Positions 1 to 8,909 of a stretch of 64,000 nucleotides of DNA are shown piece by piece. Position numbers and translations under genes: made by a program. The notes beneath the pieces were generated by a model, which searched no databases, was not told where the DNA came from, and saw only the letters and a program-made list of their open reading frames with translations. The DNA is from Lacinutrix sp. WUR7 (GTDB lineage: Bacteria > Bacteroidota > Bacteroidia > Flavobacteriales > Flavobacteriaceae): the NCBI RefSeq assembly GCF_016864015.1, contig NZ_CP045067.1, positions 2,490,001 to 2,554,000 of the forward strand, in the 5' to 3' direction. Numbering within the stretch: position 1 is the first letter of the stretch; every line of letters starts with the position of its first letter.

Positions 1-997
1 GCAGTGTAAATGTCATAGCGCTTAATAAGAAAAAAGCGCCAATTTGATGTGCAACACCTAATACTAATGGTACTTGATATATAATGGTTAGTACACCTAG
101 TAAAAATTGAAATCCGACCAATATTAATAAGGAATGGATTGCTATTTTTTGATATCTAGTAGTTGTTTTCTTTTTTGCTTGAAACCATATAATGAAAATG
201 AAAATAACGACTATATAGGCAACTGTTCGATGTATAAACTGAATACCACTTGGGTTTTCAATAAGATTTTTATAAAACGGATGAAGGATATAGACGGTTT
301 CGTGCATAAATTTACCTTCGTTCATTAAAGGCCAATGGTTATGTAGTAACCCGGCTTTTAAACCAGCTACAAAAGCGCCGTAAATAATTTGAAAAATTAA
401 TAGGATGTAACCAATACCAATAAGATTTCTAAACTTTTTGTCAACAGCTTTTTTCTCTGGAAATATTAAATCAAGAGCAACCCATAATGTTGCGGCAAAA
501 GTTAAAAAGGCAGTGGTTAAATGTGCTGCCAATCTAAAATGACTTACATCTGGTTTATCTACTAATCCGCTTTTTACCATATACCAACCTAAAAAACCTT
601 GAAAGCCTCCAAGAACAAGAAGTACGATGCATTTTTTTATTGTTTTTTTGCTAAGCTGTTTGGTTGCTAAAAAGTATAAAAATGGAATGATAAAAACCAT
701 GCCTATTAAACGACCAATGACGCGGTGTAGCCATTCCCAGAAATAAATACTTTTAAAATCTTCTAATGTAAAATGGGAATGTAGTTTTTGAAATTCTGGA
801 TATTGCTGGTATAACGCAAAAGCTTCTTGCCATGCAGCTTCGCCAATAGGAGGAATAGTTCCTGTTATTAATTTATAATTAGAGATGGATAAACCAGAAT
901 CTGTTAATCTAGTAATACCTCCAACTACTACCATAACGAAGATTAATAAACAGCCAGTAAACAGCCAGTAGATTACTTTTTTATTGTCCTTTTTCAT
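1..997 (-). CDS. ctaA: Heme A synthase, COX15/CtaA family (3' end outside window)
   Basis: Converts heme O to heme A in the cytoplasmic membrane for cytochrome oxidase. The reading frame stays open to base 1, giving 332 codons, so only a short C-terminal tail should be missing compared with the usual length of about 340. Several hydrophobic helices are visible. The four histidines expected to ligate hemes are present: H91 in EWLHRVIGR, H159 in RLAAHLTTA, H256 in FIHRT and H317 in VAHQIG. The ATG overlaps the TGA stop of the upstream acetyltransferase gene (ATGA), so the two are probably translationally coupled. Family identity is firm; the C-terminus cannot be seen. Confidence 0.93.
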   Translation of the reverse strand, partial: MKKDNKKVIYWLFTGCLLIFVMVVVGGITRLTDSGLSISNYKLITGTIPPIGEAAWQEAFALYQQYPEFQKLHSHFTLEDFKSIYFWEWLHRVIGRLIGMVFIIPFLYFLATKQLSKKTIKKCIVLLVLGGFQGFLGWYMVKSGLVDKPDVSHFRLAAHLTTAFLTFAATLWVALDLIFPEKKAVDKKFRNLIGIGYILLIFQIIYGAFVAGLKAGLLHNHWPLMNEGKFMHETVYILHPFYKNLIENPSGIQFIHRTVAYIVVIFIFIIWFQAKKKTTTRYQKIAIHSLLILVGFQFLLGVLTIIYQVPLVLGVAHQIGAFFLLSAMTFTL

Positions 998-1449
998 TGT
1001 TGAATTAATTCTTTTTCAAAACATAAGCTATTTTCCATAGCAACGTATTGACCGTAATTAGAAATGATTTTATACTTACTCTTTTTATAAAAGGAAACTG
1101 CTTCCACTTGTCTAATTCCTGTTTCTAAAATGCAGGTTTTATACTGTAACTCTTTAGCCCAATTTTCTAGTTCCTGTAGTATTTTACCAGCAATGCCATT
1201 TCCTCTTGCATCCGGTTTTGTAAACATGCGTTTTATTTCTACGCTACTTGTATGAAATTCTTTAAAAGCACCACAACCAACAGGCTTATTATCTATGTAT
1301 GCTACAATAACATGTTGTAAAACATCAATATTATTGTATTGGTTATAGAAGTCGTGTTCTTCTCCGTCAGTTATTTTTAAATAGGAATCTAGTTGTTTTA
1401 CTAAGTAAACAAAGTCGTTATTTTCAGAATTCGTTCTAACTAAATCCAT
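994..1449 (-). CDS. GNAT family N-acetyltransferase
   Basis: A 151-residue single-domain acetyl-CoA-dependent N-acetyltransferase of unknown substrate. The acetyl-CoA pyrophosphate loop is RGNGIAGKI (residues 82-90), followed by the helix LQELENWAKEL. A late FYKKSKYK segment (about 120-127) is typical of the family, and the stretch VGCGAFKEF before it fits the central strand. Its TGA stop overlaps the heme A synthase ATG by four bases. It lies 33 bases downstream of the CCA-adding enzyme gene and could be in the same transcription unit. Nothing in the context reveals the substrate; amino acids, small metabolites or protein N-termini are all possible. Confidence 0.9.
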   Translation of the reverse strand: MDLVRTNSENNDFVYLVKQLDSYLKITDGEEHDFYNQYNNIDVLQHVIVAYIDNKPVGCGAFKEFHTSSVEIKRMFTKPDARGNGIAGKILQELENWAKELQYKTCILETGIRQVEAVSFYKKSKYKIISNYGQYVAMENSLCFEKELIQQ

Positions 1450-1482
1450 TTTTTTGTTTTTTTACTTACGGAACACTGCCAA

Positions 1483-2898
1483 CTACTCGCTTTTTGTTAG
1501 TCCTAAACGTGCTCCTTCTTTTAGCATTAATTGAAAAGCGGCATCAAATTCATTCGGGATTTCTCCTTCTAAAATAGCTTCTTTTATCACTTCTTTAATA
1601 AGTCCGATTTCTTTGGAAGGCTTCAAATTAAAAGCTTTCATAATTTCTTCACCAGATATTGGGGGTTGAAAATTACGAACACTATCTCTTTCTTCTACTT
1701 CTACAATTTTTTCACGAACAATCTTAAAATTGTTATGATATTTCTTAAATTTATGTGGATTTTTAGTAGTAATATCTGCTTCGCAAAGTGTCATTAAATC
1801 ATCTACATATTCACCAGCATCAAAAACCAAACGACGTACTGCAGAATCGGTAACATCTTGTGCTAATACAATAGGTCTGGAACTCATAAAAACCATTTTT
1901 TGGACAAACTTCATTTTGTCATTCAATGGCATTTTTAGTCTTTTAAATAAGCGATACACCATTTTTGATCCTTCAAATTCATGCGAATGAAAGGTCCAAC
2001 CTACTTTTTTACTAAATCTTTTTGTAGGCGCTTTACCAATATCATGTAAAAGTGCAGCCCAACGTAACCAAAGATTATCTGTGTTTGGAGCAATATTATC
2101 TACCACCTCTAAGGTGTGGTAAAAATTGTCTTTATGTTTTTGACCATCTACTTCGTCAATTCCTTTTAAAGCAGATAATTCAGGAAGTATGTGTTTTAAT
2201 AATCCGGTTTCTTCTAATAACAAGAATCCGATAGAAGGTTTTTTAGATTCTAAAATTTTATTTAGTTCCACAACAATACGCTCTTTGGTAATTATATGTA
2301 TCCGTTCGTTATTTCTTTTAATAGCGTCAAGAGAATCTTTTTCAATAATAAAATCCAACTGTGTCGCAAAACGAATAGCTCGCATCATACGCAATGGATC
2401 GTCACTATACGTAATATCTGGATTTAATGGCGTTTTAATGATTTTTGCATCCAAATCTTCTATGCCTTGAAAAGGATCTAGAAGGTCCCCAAAATTTTCT
2501 TCCGATAAATCTAAAGCCAATGCATTTATAGTAAAATCTCTTCGGTTTTGGTCGTCTTGCAAGCTGCCATTTTCTACAACGGGATTTCTGCTGTCTTCGT
2601 TATAGGATTCTTTTCTTGCACCAACAAATTCAATTTCAATGTCTTCATAGCGAAGCATTGCAGTACCATAGGTTTTAAATACTTGTACTTTTGGTTGGTT
2701 GGGTAAGTTTTTTGCTACTTGTTTTGCTAATGCAATGCCGCTACCAATAGCAACAACATCTATATCTTTTGCAGTACCTCGTTTTAAAATAAAATCGCGT
2801 ACAAAGCCACCAATAACATAACTGTCTAGCTGTAGTTCTTTTGCAGATTGCGAAATGATTTTGAATATTTTATTTTGTAATGCGTGTTTGTAATTCAT
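1483..2898 (-). CDS. cca: CCA tRNA nucleotidyltransferase / poly(A) polymerase family with HD domain
   Basis: Class II nucleotidyltransferase that adds or repairs the CCA end of tRNAs in the cytoplasm. The catalytic head has GGFVRD (about 30-35) and the metal-binding DID (D45, D47). [11 protein letters not shown] (119-129) is the conserved head/neck motif and [13 protein letters not shown] (167-179) the neck. A C-terminal HD domain follows with LLHDIGK (283-289), giving possible phosphohydrolase activity as in other HD-bearing forms. The 471-residue length is normal for Bacteroidota. The ATG is preceded by an AT-rich leader. A poly(A) polymerase role cannot be excluded from sequence alone. 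Confidence 0.93.
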   Translation of the reverse strand: MNYKHALQNKIFKIISQSAKELQLDSYVIGGFVRDFILKRGTAKDIDVVAIGSGIALAKQVAKNLPNQPKVQVFKTYGTAMLRYEDIEIEFVGARKESYNEDSRNPVVENGSLQDDQNRRDFTINALALDLSEENFGDLLDPFQGIEDLDAKIIKTPLNPDITYSDDPLRMMRAIRFATQLDFIIEKDSLDAIKRNNERIHIITKERIVVELNKILESKKPSIGFLLLEETGLLKHILPELSALKGIDEVDGQKHKDNFYHTLEVVDNIAPNTDNLWLRWAALLHDIGKAPTKRFSKKVGWTFHSHEFEGSKMVYRLFKRLKMPLNDKMKFVQKMVFMSSRPIVLAQDVTDSAVRRLVFDAGEYVDDLMTLCEADITTKNPHKFKKYHNNFKIVREKIVEVEERDSVRNFQPPISGEEIMKAFNLKPSKEIGLIKEVIKEAILEGEIPNEFDAAFQLMLKEGARLGLTKSE

Positions 2899-2971
2899 AA
2901 AAAAAATTCCAAAAAACTAAATTTCAAATAACAAATTCATTAATTGGAATTGGATACTTGAAGTTTGAATT

Positions 2972-3532
2972 TTATTTTCGTATAACTTTAACAATACCAT
3001 TGCTGCCTAATTTAATAATAGACGAAGGTTTTGTTGTTTTTTTTTCGTGGTGCAAATTTACAACATAGTCTACACCTTTTATAATCTCTTGAGGTATTTC
3101 TTTAAAGGATTTTGGAGTAGGAGCACCACTAATATTTGCTGAGGTAGACACAATTGCACCATTAAGTTTTCTGCAAATTTGGTAGCAAAATTCATCATCC
3201 GGAATTCTAATCGCAATGGTTTTGTCTTTTGCTATTAAATTAGGTGCTAGGTTTTGTGCATCATCATAAATGATGGTAATCGGGTTTTCGGCAACATCAA
3301 AAATACTTTGTGCAGCGTCGGGTATTTTTTTTATATACTTAGTTAGCATTCTTTCATCTGCAACTAAGCAAATCATAGCTTTGGTTTCTATACGTTTTTT
3401 AAGCTTATAAATTTTTGTAACTGCTTCGGCATTAGTAGCATCACAGCCAATTCCCCAAACTGTATCTGTAGGATATAAGATTATTCCGCCATTTTTTAGA
3501 ATTTCAATGGTGTTTTTAATTTCTTTGTGCAT
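2972..3532 (-). CDS. tsaC: L-threonylcarbamoyladenylate synthase (TsaC/Sua5/YrdC family)
   Basis: Makes threonylcarbamoyl-AMP from threonine, bicarbonate and ATP, the first step of the t6A37 modification of ANN-decoding tRNAs. The 186-residue protein is the short TsaC form without the extra Sua5 domain. Visible signatures are YPTDTVWGIGCD (20-31), the basic LKKR stretch shortly after it, and STSANISG near residue 130. Ends in a basic VIRK tail. It lies 73 bases upstream of cca on the same strand, so two tRNA-maturation enzymes are neighbours, which fits a shared unit. Confidence 0.93.
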   Translation of the reverse strand: MHKEIKNTIEILKNGGIILYPTDTVWGIGCDATNAEAVTKIYKLKKRIETKAMICLVADERMLTKYIKKIPDAAQSIFDVAENPITIIYDDAQNLAPNLIAKDKTIAIRIPDDEFCYQICRKLNGAIVSTSANISGAPTPKSFKEIPQEIIKGVDYVVNLHHEKKTTKPSSIIKLGSNGIVKVIRK

Positions 3533-3596
3533 ATATAACTATAAAAGTGTAACTAATTTTATTAAATGAATAGAATAGAATCCATAAAACTAATTG

Positions 3597-3604
3597 TAAT
3601 TTTG
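3597..3604 (+). promoter_or_regulatory. -7 promoter box TAATTTTG
   Basis: Matches the Bacteroidota -7 consensus TAnnTTTG. Only four bases separate it from the ATG at 3609, so transcription should begin at or next to the start codon, giving a leaderless or nearly leaderless mRNA. No clear -33 TTG is seen at the expected distance. Confidence 0.45.
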
Positions 3605-3608
3605 CGAT

Positions 3609-4367
3609 ATGAACTACGAAATTAAAAGTAATTTTTCAGAATTCGAAGCTGTATTAAAAGATTATATTCAAAATTTTGATACTAAAGGCGATGATTATGG
3701 TAATCAGAAACGAAATTCGTTAAAACTATTTAAGTTAAATGAATTAACCATTAATGTAAAATCATTTCGAATTCCTAATGTTGTTAATCAGGTAGTTTAT
3801 AAATATTTCAGAAAAAGTAAAGCCGAACGTTCTTATATTTACGCTAATAAATTATTGGAATTACAAATTGGTACGCCAAAACCTATTGCTTATTTTGAAT
3901 TACCTTCTCCTTTTTTATTTAAGAAAAGTTATTATGTGAGTGAGCAATTGGATTGTGATTTAACGTATAGAGAGCTTTCTAGAGATTTGAATTATCCAGA
4001 TCACGAAGTTATTTTACGAGCTTTTACAAGGTTTACTTATAAGTTACATCAAAATAATATTAACTTTTTAGACCATTCACCTGGTAATACTTTAATTAAA
4101 AAAGTAGGAGAGGAGTATCAATTTTATTTGGTAGACTTAAATAGAATGGAGTTTAAACCGATGCCTTTAGAAACAAGAATTAAAAATTTTGCTCGATTAA
4201 CTGTTCAAAAATCTATGGTGAAAACCATGAGCGATGAATATGCTAAAATTTCTAATGAAGATTTTGATACTATTTATAAACTTATGTGGAAGGAAACCGA
4301 AGATTTTCAAAATAGCCACAATAGGAGAAGAGACTTAAAAAAGAAATTGAAATTCTGGAAAAAATAA
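3609..4367 (+). CDS. Lipopolysaccharide kinase-like protein (InaA/KdkA/WaaP-type kinase fold)
   Basis: A 252-residue protein with the small-kinase layout of LPS core and Kdo kinases. K51 in NVKSFR could be the ATP-anchoring lysine. The catalytic loop is FLDHSPGNTL, with D155 and N160, and VDLNR (D176) replaces the DFG metal site. Known relatives phosphorylate Kdo or heptose of LPS at the inner membrane; the substrate here is inferred. It is transcribed away from tsaC and converges on the glycosyltransferase at 4378-5133, 10 bases apart, which supports a lipid A/core role. Other small-molecule kinases with this fold remain possible. Confidence 0.8.
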   Translation: MNYEIKSNFSEFEAVLKDYIQNFDTKGDDYGNQKRNSLKLFKLNELTINVKSFRIPNVVNQVVYKYFRKSKAERSYIYANKLLELQIGTPKPIAYFELPSPFLFKKSYYVSEQLDCDLTYRELSRDLNYPDHEVILRAFTRFTYKLHQNNINFLDHSPGNTLIKKVGEEYQFYLVDLNRMEFKPMPLETRIKNFARLTVQKSMVKTMSDEYAKISNEDFDTIYKLMWKETEDFQNSHNRRRDLKKKLKFWKK

Positions 4368-4377
4368 TATTAAAAAA

Positions 4378-5133
4378 TTAATTCCTTTCCCTACGAAGTA
4401 ACCAGATTTTTACATAACGCATAAAAACCACATACGCTTGTATAGTACCAATGGTAAGGCCTACAATGCCATCTTTAAAACCTTTTTGCATAATATAGTG
4501 TTTAAAAAAGCCATAAAAAGGTTTTATAACAAAGTGATAAGGTGTTAGTTTTCCTGTTTTTTTATCATAATCTCTAGCTTGCCACCAAGCGTAACGATTC
4601 ATTTTTTCTAAATACTTATCAAAAGTAATATACGTGTTGTGGTAAAACTTGCTTTCTAACTTACCAATAGTACCATTTACTATAATTTCGGCATGTACAT
4701 GTTTATCTTCATACGTACATAAATCACGTTTAAAAAGTCGAATTACTTTGTCGTTTCTCCAACCACTATAATTTACGCGTTCTCCCATGAAATGATTCAT
4801 TCTGCCAATCCAATATGCAACATGTTCTATTTCTGGTTGTTTTAATATAGCTTGTATTTCTTCTTTTAATTCTGGTGTGACACGCTCATCTGCATCTACT
4901 AATAAAACCCATTCGTATTTAGCTTGTGGAATAGCCCAATTTTTTTGTGAAGCAGAATATTGGTACTCTCTACGTATTACTTTGGTTTCTAATTCTTGTG
5001 CTTTTTCAAAAGTACCATCTGTACTAAAACTATCTACAACTAGTACTTCATCGGCAAAACTTACAGATGCAATAACAGCTTCTATATTGTGTATTTCATT
5101 TCCTGTAGGAATAATTGCTGTTAGTTTATTCAT
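4378..5133 (-). CDS. Family 2 glycosyltransferase, WaaE/KdtX-like
   Basis: Inverting GT-A glycosyltransferase of 251 residues, resembling the LPS-core WaaE/KdtX branch. The nucleotide-binding start is LTAIIPTGNE, then VLVVDSFSTDGT (31-41 region), and the metal-binding acidic motif is VDADER (79-84). A C-terminal hydrophobic stretch with basic residues probably docks to the membrane. Its start overlaps the end of the gene at 5126-6208 by eight bases, so the two are co-translated. With the LPS-kinase-like gene beside it, a role in LPS core assembly is likely; the sugar donor is unknown. Confidence 0.88.
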   Translation of the reverse strand: MNKLTAIIPTGNEIHNIEAVIASVSFADEVLVVDSFSTDGTFEKAQELETKVIRREYQYSASQKNWAIPQAKYEWVLLVDADERVTPELKEEIQAILKQPEIEHVAYWIGRMNHFMGERVNYSGWRNDKVIRLFKRDLCTYEDKHVHAEIIVNGTIGKLESKFYHNTYITFDKYLEKMNRYAWWQARDYDKKTGKLTPYHFVIKPFYGFFKHYIMQKGFKDGIVGLTIGTIQAYVVFMRYVKIWLLRRERN

Positions 5134-6208
5134 TGTTTTTTTTGAGAGTATATGCTTTATTATAGCTTTTAAAAGTAAAGTAGTTTAAGCGTTTTCTTAT
5201 TTTATACTTTCGCACCAAATTTAAGGGTTTTTGTTTTAAATAGCTTTTATCTTTATGTAAAAATGAAATGGAAGCACTTATTACTCGCTCACTAGATTTT
5301 CCATCAAAATAAGGATGTAAATCTTGTATGAAATTCTCAATATTTTTAATCAAGTTTTCTGGATACACTAAAGCTTCTTGAAACGTTTTTTCTAAATCTA
5401 TAGCTTGTTGCACATGTAATAAGTAATCGTGATTAAAGGTATGTTTAAAGGTAACTACTGGTTTTTTTTGAAGTAAAAATTCTTGAATTGCAGAAGTTGT
5501 ATCAGCAAACATAATATCTGCTTGTTTATATAAAGGCGTAAGATCTGTTGTGTTGAAAAAAGTAAAATGCTCATTATTTATAGATTTCCATTTGCTAACT
5601 ATAGCTTCTGGAAGTTTAGGATGCAAAACCATAATAAAATTAAAAGTGCCAGCGCTAGATAGCCTTTTAATTTCTTGGTACACGGAATCGTTATATGCTA
5701 GACTTAAACTTTCGGTGAAAGTTGAAGCAATCATAATAGTATTATTACTTTCTCTTTTTTCTATTGGAAATAAAGGATCTACTTTGCTCCAGCCTGTTTC
5801 AACAACTTCAAAATAGGGATGCTTTTTTTGTTGCGCTTTAAAACCTTTTGTGGTAGACGGACCTTGTGTACAATACAAATCGAAAAAACCACGAAGTCTA
5901 AAATGACTAAACGTGTTTTTCTTAGAAGGTCTTTTTTGTGCATTAAAACCATGAAACACTTGCACTTTTAATCCTGTAATAAAATCGGCAACACTATCTG
6001 TAGCTGTTAATACAATGTCTGGTTTATAATCTAGAACTTCTTGTATTGTTTGTAAAGCATTGTTTTTTTGTTGTATTGCTTTTTTACCATCTTCAATGTC
6101 TGCAAACCATTTTACAGTATAACCACGTTTTGTGATTTCAGTTTCTAGAGGCATGCCAATTGGTAGTGCATAGCTGTAAGATATATAAATTAAAAAGTGG
6201 TATTGCAT
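5126..6208 (-). CDS. CDP-glycerol glycerophosphotransferase family protein
   Basis: A 360-residue GT-B-like protein of the TagB/TagF type family, whose known members transfer glycerol-phosphate (or ribitol-phosphate) from a CDP donor to an acceptor glycan. Visible motifs are VFHGFNAQKR (H86), VLHPKL (H196) and FADTTSAIQEFLLQKKP (234-250), the expected donor-site signature. No signal peptide or membrane segment is evident. It overlaps the downstream glycosyltransferase gene by eight bases. Gram-negative members act in phosphodiester-containing surface polymers; that role is inferred here, and a sugar-nucleotide donor is also possible. Confidence 0.8.
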   Translation of the reverse strand: MQYHFLIYISYSYALPIGMPLETEITKRGYTVKWFADIEDGKKAIQQKNNALQTIQEVLDYKPDIVLTATDSVADFITGLKVQVFHGFNAQKRPSKKNTFSHFRLRGFFDLYCTQGPSTTKGFKAQQKKHPYFEVVETGWSKVDPLFPIEKRESNNTIMIASTFTESLSLAYNDSVYQEIKRLSSAGTFNFIMVLHPKLPEAIVSKWKSINNEHFTFFNTTDLTPLYKQADIMFADTTSAIQEFLLQKKPVVTFKHTFNHDYLLHVQQAIDLEKTFQEALVYPENLIKNIENFIQDLHPYFDGKSSERVISASISFLHKDKSYLKQKPLNLVRKYKIRKRLNYFTFKSYNKAYTLKKNNE

Positions 6209-6263
6209 TTTCTTTTTTAAGAATAAAAACTAATTTAAATATTTTTAAGATAACTATAAGTTT

Positions 6264-7220
6264 TTAACTCATTCGTTTTTCCATCCATTGCAATATGTAC
6301 TTTAAAATATTTGGAGGACATAAGTCTAGACTTTGTAAACCTAGGAATAGTTTGTTTTTTCCTTTATTATTTAATTTGTATTTGTACCATAGCAAATTTT
6401 TCTTGTACGATCTAAAATATATTAATTGTAAATCTTTTTTAAAGAAACAAGATTTGTTTTTAATTTCTATATGATTTGCTAAACCTTGTGGTGTAAATTG
6501 AGTTTTAACTCTAAACTTATGTTTAATATTGTTAATAAGAACCTCTTTGTTTGCTTCAAAATAATTTTCGAAAGTAGATTTTCTTAATGGATGTGGTGTG
6601 TGTTTAAAATTGTAATATTTTTTAAAGCCTAAAAGTTTTGCAGCATTTTGCTGTATGGTTTTATGACCAAACTTTGCTTTTTTAAATTTTTTATAAAATA
6701 TATCTTTATCAAATTTCAACCATTTCCCTCTTAAAATTGGCAAGCCATCTTTAAAAAAATCTGTTGGTTTTGTTTTATTAATTAAAAAGAAATCATCGTT
6801 AAAGTAAATAAAATGTTCTGCTAAATTTGGTATTTTATATAAAAGACTTTCAATGGGTCTACAATTAAATGTTGGTAAATATTCTCCATGTTCAGCGAAA
6901 ATAACACTATGGTCTACAATAGAAACTTTAGTATATTTATCTTCTGTATTTCTATTTTTTAAAAAACTTGGAGTTTGGTTATCTGTAACTATATATATGT
7001 TTCTAACATACGAAGCATATTTTATAATGGAGTCTATTGTGAACTTGATTTCATTTACCTGATCATATCTCGTTCTAAATTTTTTAGTCTTTAATTTTTC
7101 AGAATCTTTTATATAAGGACGTATTTTTTCTTTATGTTTTTCGTCATTTCCATCCACCCAAAGTATTACAACATCAATAGGTCCTGTGTTTTTATTTTCT
7201 TCAATCATAGTTAATTGCAT
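6264..7220 (-). CDS. Stealth family capsule/polysaccharide phosphotransferase
   Basis: About 318 residues with the Stealth conserved regions in order: CR1 PIDVVILWVDGND near residue 14, then CR2 running from RYDQVNEIKFTIDSI through NIYIVTDNQTPSF to HFIYFNDDFF near residue 145. Known Stealth enzymes move sugar-1-phosphates from nucleotide sugars, making phosphodiester-linked glycans. The ATG at 7220 is preferred over a TTG immediately before it; an internal ATG at 7208 is possible. It lies eight bases from the TupA-like gene. With the CDP-glycerol-type neighbour it suggests a phosphate-containing surface polymer. Confidence 0.88.
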   Translation of the reverse strand: MQLTMIEENKNTGPIDVVILWVDGNDEKHKEKIRPYIKDSEKLKTKKFRTRYDQVNEIKFTIDSIIKYASYVRNIYIVTDNQTPSFLKNRNTEDKYTKVSIVDHSVIFAEHGEYLPTFNCRPIESLLYKIPNLAEHFIYFNDDFFLINKTKPTDFFKDGLPILRGKWLKFDKDIFYKKFKKAKFGHKTIQQNAAKLLGFKKYYNFKHTPHPLRKSTFENYFEANKEVLINNIKHKFRVKTQFTPQGLANHIEIKNKSCFFKKDLQLIYFRSYKKNLLWYKYKLNNKGKNKLFLGLQSLDLCPPNILKYILQWMEKRMS

Positions 7221-7228
7221 CAAACAAA

Positions 7229-8143
7229 TTAATTTATTTTAGTAATAACTTTTTGCCCTTTTTCTAGCGTTGGAAGCTTAAAGTAATCGCCAATAATAGT
7301 ATTGTATTCATCAGGAAAGAAATCTTTTCTACCATCTGAAGGGTAAAATGTCATTTCTCCAAAAATAGCATTTCCATTAATTGAATAAAAATCTACACGA
7401 ACAAATGGAAAATTAGCAGCTAAAGTTTCAGATAATTTAATCATTTCATCATAGTTGCTAGGTTTTTTTATTTCTGTAGAAATGTTTTTGTTTTTAGATT
7501 TTTTTCTAAAAGGTAATAAGTTAAAATTTAAATCATAACAGCCTTGTTGGTGATTTTCTTCTCTATCTAAATGAACATCTGCAAATTTAGCGACACCATT
7601 AAAACAATAAAATTTATAATCTGTAAGTGAGCTTTTACCTTCTTCTTTTAAAATTTTCTCAATTATTAATCTAGGCTGTACATCTTTATAAGCCCATTCT
7701 TGACCCATTCTATAATATTGATTTTTGCAAAGCCATTTATTAAACAATTTGGTTGTTTTAATTAGATTTAAGTCATTTTTATTTGTTACAATTAAGTTGT
7801 AACTACTTGCATGAGTAGCTTTTATTACAAATTTATTTGGTAGATTTTTATAATTTATATCTTCAGCTTTTTCAAAAACGCCATATACTTCATTAAGATA
7901 TTTGTTTCCGATTTTTTCTTCAACATACTTTCTTACTGCATATTTATCTACTAATTGATTTAATATTTTTGGATGATAAAATACTTTATACCATTGAATT
8001 TTTTCGTTAAATTCTATTGGTTTGTTTAAGTTTAATTTTTTGCCAGTATGATATTCATAATAAAACTTCGCAAAAATTGGTGGAGGTAAAAACCTCATTT
8101 TTCGCAACTGTCTTAAAAATATTCTACGTATATTTTTTAGCAT
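7229..8143 (-). CDS. TupA-like ATP-grasp protein
   Basis: A 304-residue member of the TupA-like ATP-grasp family, found in bacterial polysaccharide loci and named after the teichuronopeptide gene tupA. The family signature is clear: KPIEFNEKIQWYK near residue 43, VDKYAVRKYV near 66, and KFVIKATHASSYN near 104. The C-terminal VRVDFYSINGNAIFGEMTF matches the ATP-grasp metal-site end. Family members are thought to ligate amino acids or peptides to glycans, but some are annotated as glycosyltransferases; the reaction here is not established. It follows the PP-loop gene by about 100 bases on the same strand. Confidence 0.83.
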   Translation of the reverse strand: MLKNIRRIFLRQLRKMRFLPPPIFAKFYYEYHTGKKLNLNKPIEFNEKIQWYKVFYHPKILNQLVDKYAVRKYVEEKIGNKYLNEVYGVFEKAEDINYKNLPNKFVIKATHASSYNLIVTNKNDLNLIKTTKLFNKWLCKNQYYRMGQEWAYKDVQPRLIIEKILKEEGKSSLTDYKFYCFNGVAKFADVHLDREENHQQGCYDLNFNLLPFRKKSKNKNISTEIKKPSNYDEMIKLSETLAANFPFVRVDFYSINGNAIFGEMTFYPSDGRKDFFPDEYNTIIGDYFKLPTLEKGQKVITKIN

Positions 8144-8245
8144 TATTTAATTGTTTAGGTAAATATAAAACAAAAATCTAGGGCTTTTAAGAGTTGTACT
8201 TTATTTAGTCTATAAATTATAGATTTTTATAATGACATTGTTAGA

Positions 8246-8908
8246 TTATTGTAGTCTAAAACCAAATCCATCAATTACATATTGTTTGCAAGGAGCACAT
8301 TCTCCACAAGGTTTTTTATTAGAACTATGACAAAACCAAGTGTTATTCATTATATCTATAAAATCATACTCTTCAGCATATTGTTTCATTTCTAATTTAG
8401 AGATGTCAGCCAAAGGAAATCGATAGTTTTTAAAAATTTGTTTTCTTAAAAAATCCATGTTTTTTGGACTTGCAACCCAATTTCTACCATTTGTTTCGTC
8501 AATAATTTCTTCTAGCTCATTAAAATAGATCAAGCTGTCTCTGTCTTCTCTATGAAAACCTTGTTCTAAGCCTTTATATTCTTTAGCTAAACAGGCAAGC
8601 CAATAATATTGCTTTCCTATTCTACGTTTATGCTTTATAAGTTTATAGACTAATTTTAAGTATAAATTAGACGGAATATCTTTTCTTGGAATTAGTTTAA
8701 CGGGAAGAATTTCACCTTTAGAATTGCTGAATCTTTCATGGATTTGTTTAGTTAACAAATGTATAGTCTCTATTTCTTTAAATCTTGAAGGTCTTCCAGA
8801 ATCGATTACATATAAAGGTTGTATTGTTAATCCTCGATTAAATAATTGAATAACTCTAAAGGTTGAATCCCATCCACCAGTCCATAATACATTTTTTGTT
8901 TTATTCAT
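8246..8908 (-). CDS. PP-loop ATPase, QueC-like, in glycan locus
   Basis: A 220-residue N-type ATP pyrophosphatase. The PP-loop is TGGWDST (10-16), a variant of SGGxDS. The C-terminus has C193, C201, C204 and C207 in CxxxxxxxCGECAPC spacing, the same zinc-site layout as the end of QueC (7-cyano-7-deazaguanine synthase). No other queuosine gene is nearby. Its ATG is one base after the dapD stop, so it is coupled to dapD, and TupA-like and Stealth genes follow. I infer that it activates a carboxylate or amide for glycan decoration rather than making preQ0, but genuine QueC activity is not excluded. Confidence 0.7.
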   Translation of the reverse strand: MNKTKNVLWTGGWDSTFRVIQLFNRGLTIQPLYVIDSGRPSRFKEIETIHLLTKQIHERFSNSKGEILPVKLIPRKDIPSNLYLKLVYKLIKHKRRIGKQYYWLACLAKEYKGLEQGFHREDRDSLIYFNELEEIIDETNGRNWVASPKNMDFLRKQIFKNYRFPLADISKLEMKQYAEEYDFIDIMNNTWFCHSSNKKPCGECAPCKQYVIDGFGFRLQ

Positions 8909-8909
8909 A

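Noticed and set aside
2899-2971. AT-rich AATTCCAA-type repeats between tsaC and cca
   Set aside because: Common low-complexity leader DNA in this group; no stable structure or motif beyond base composition.
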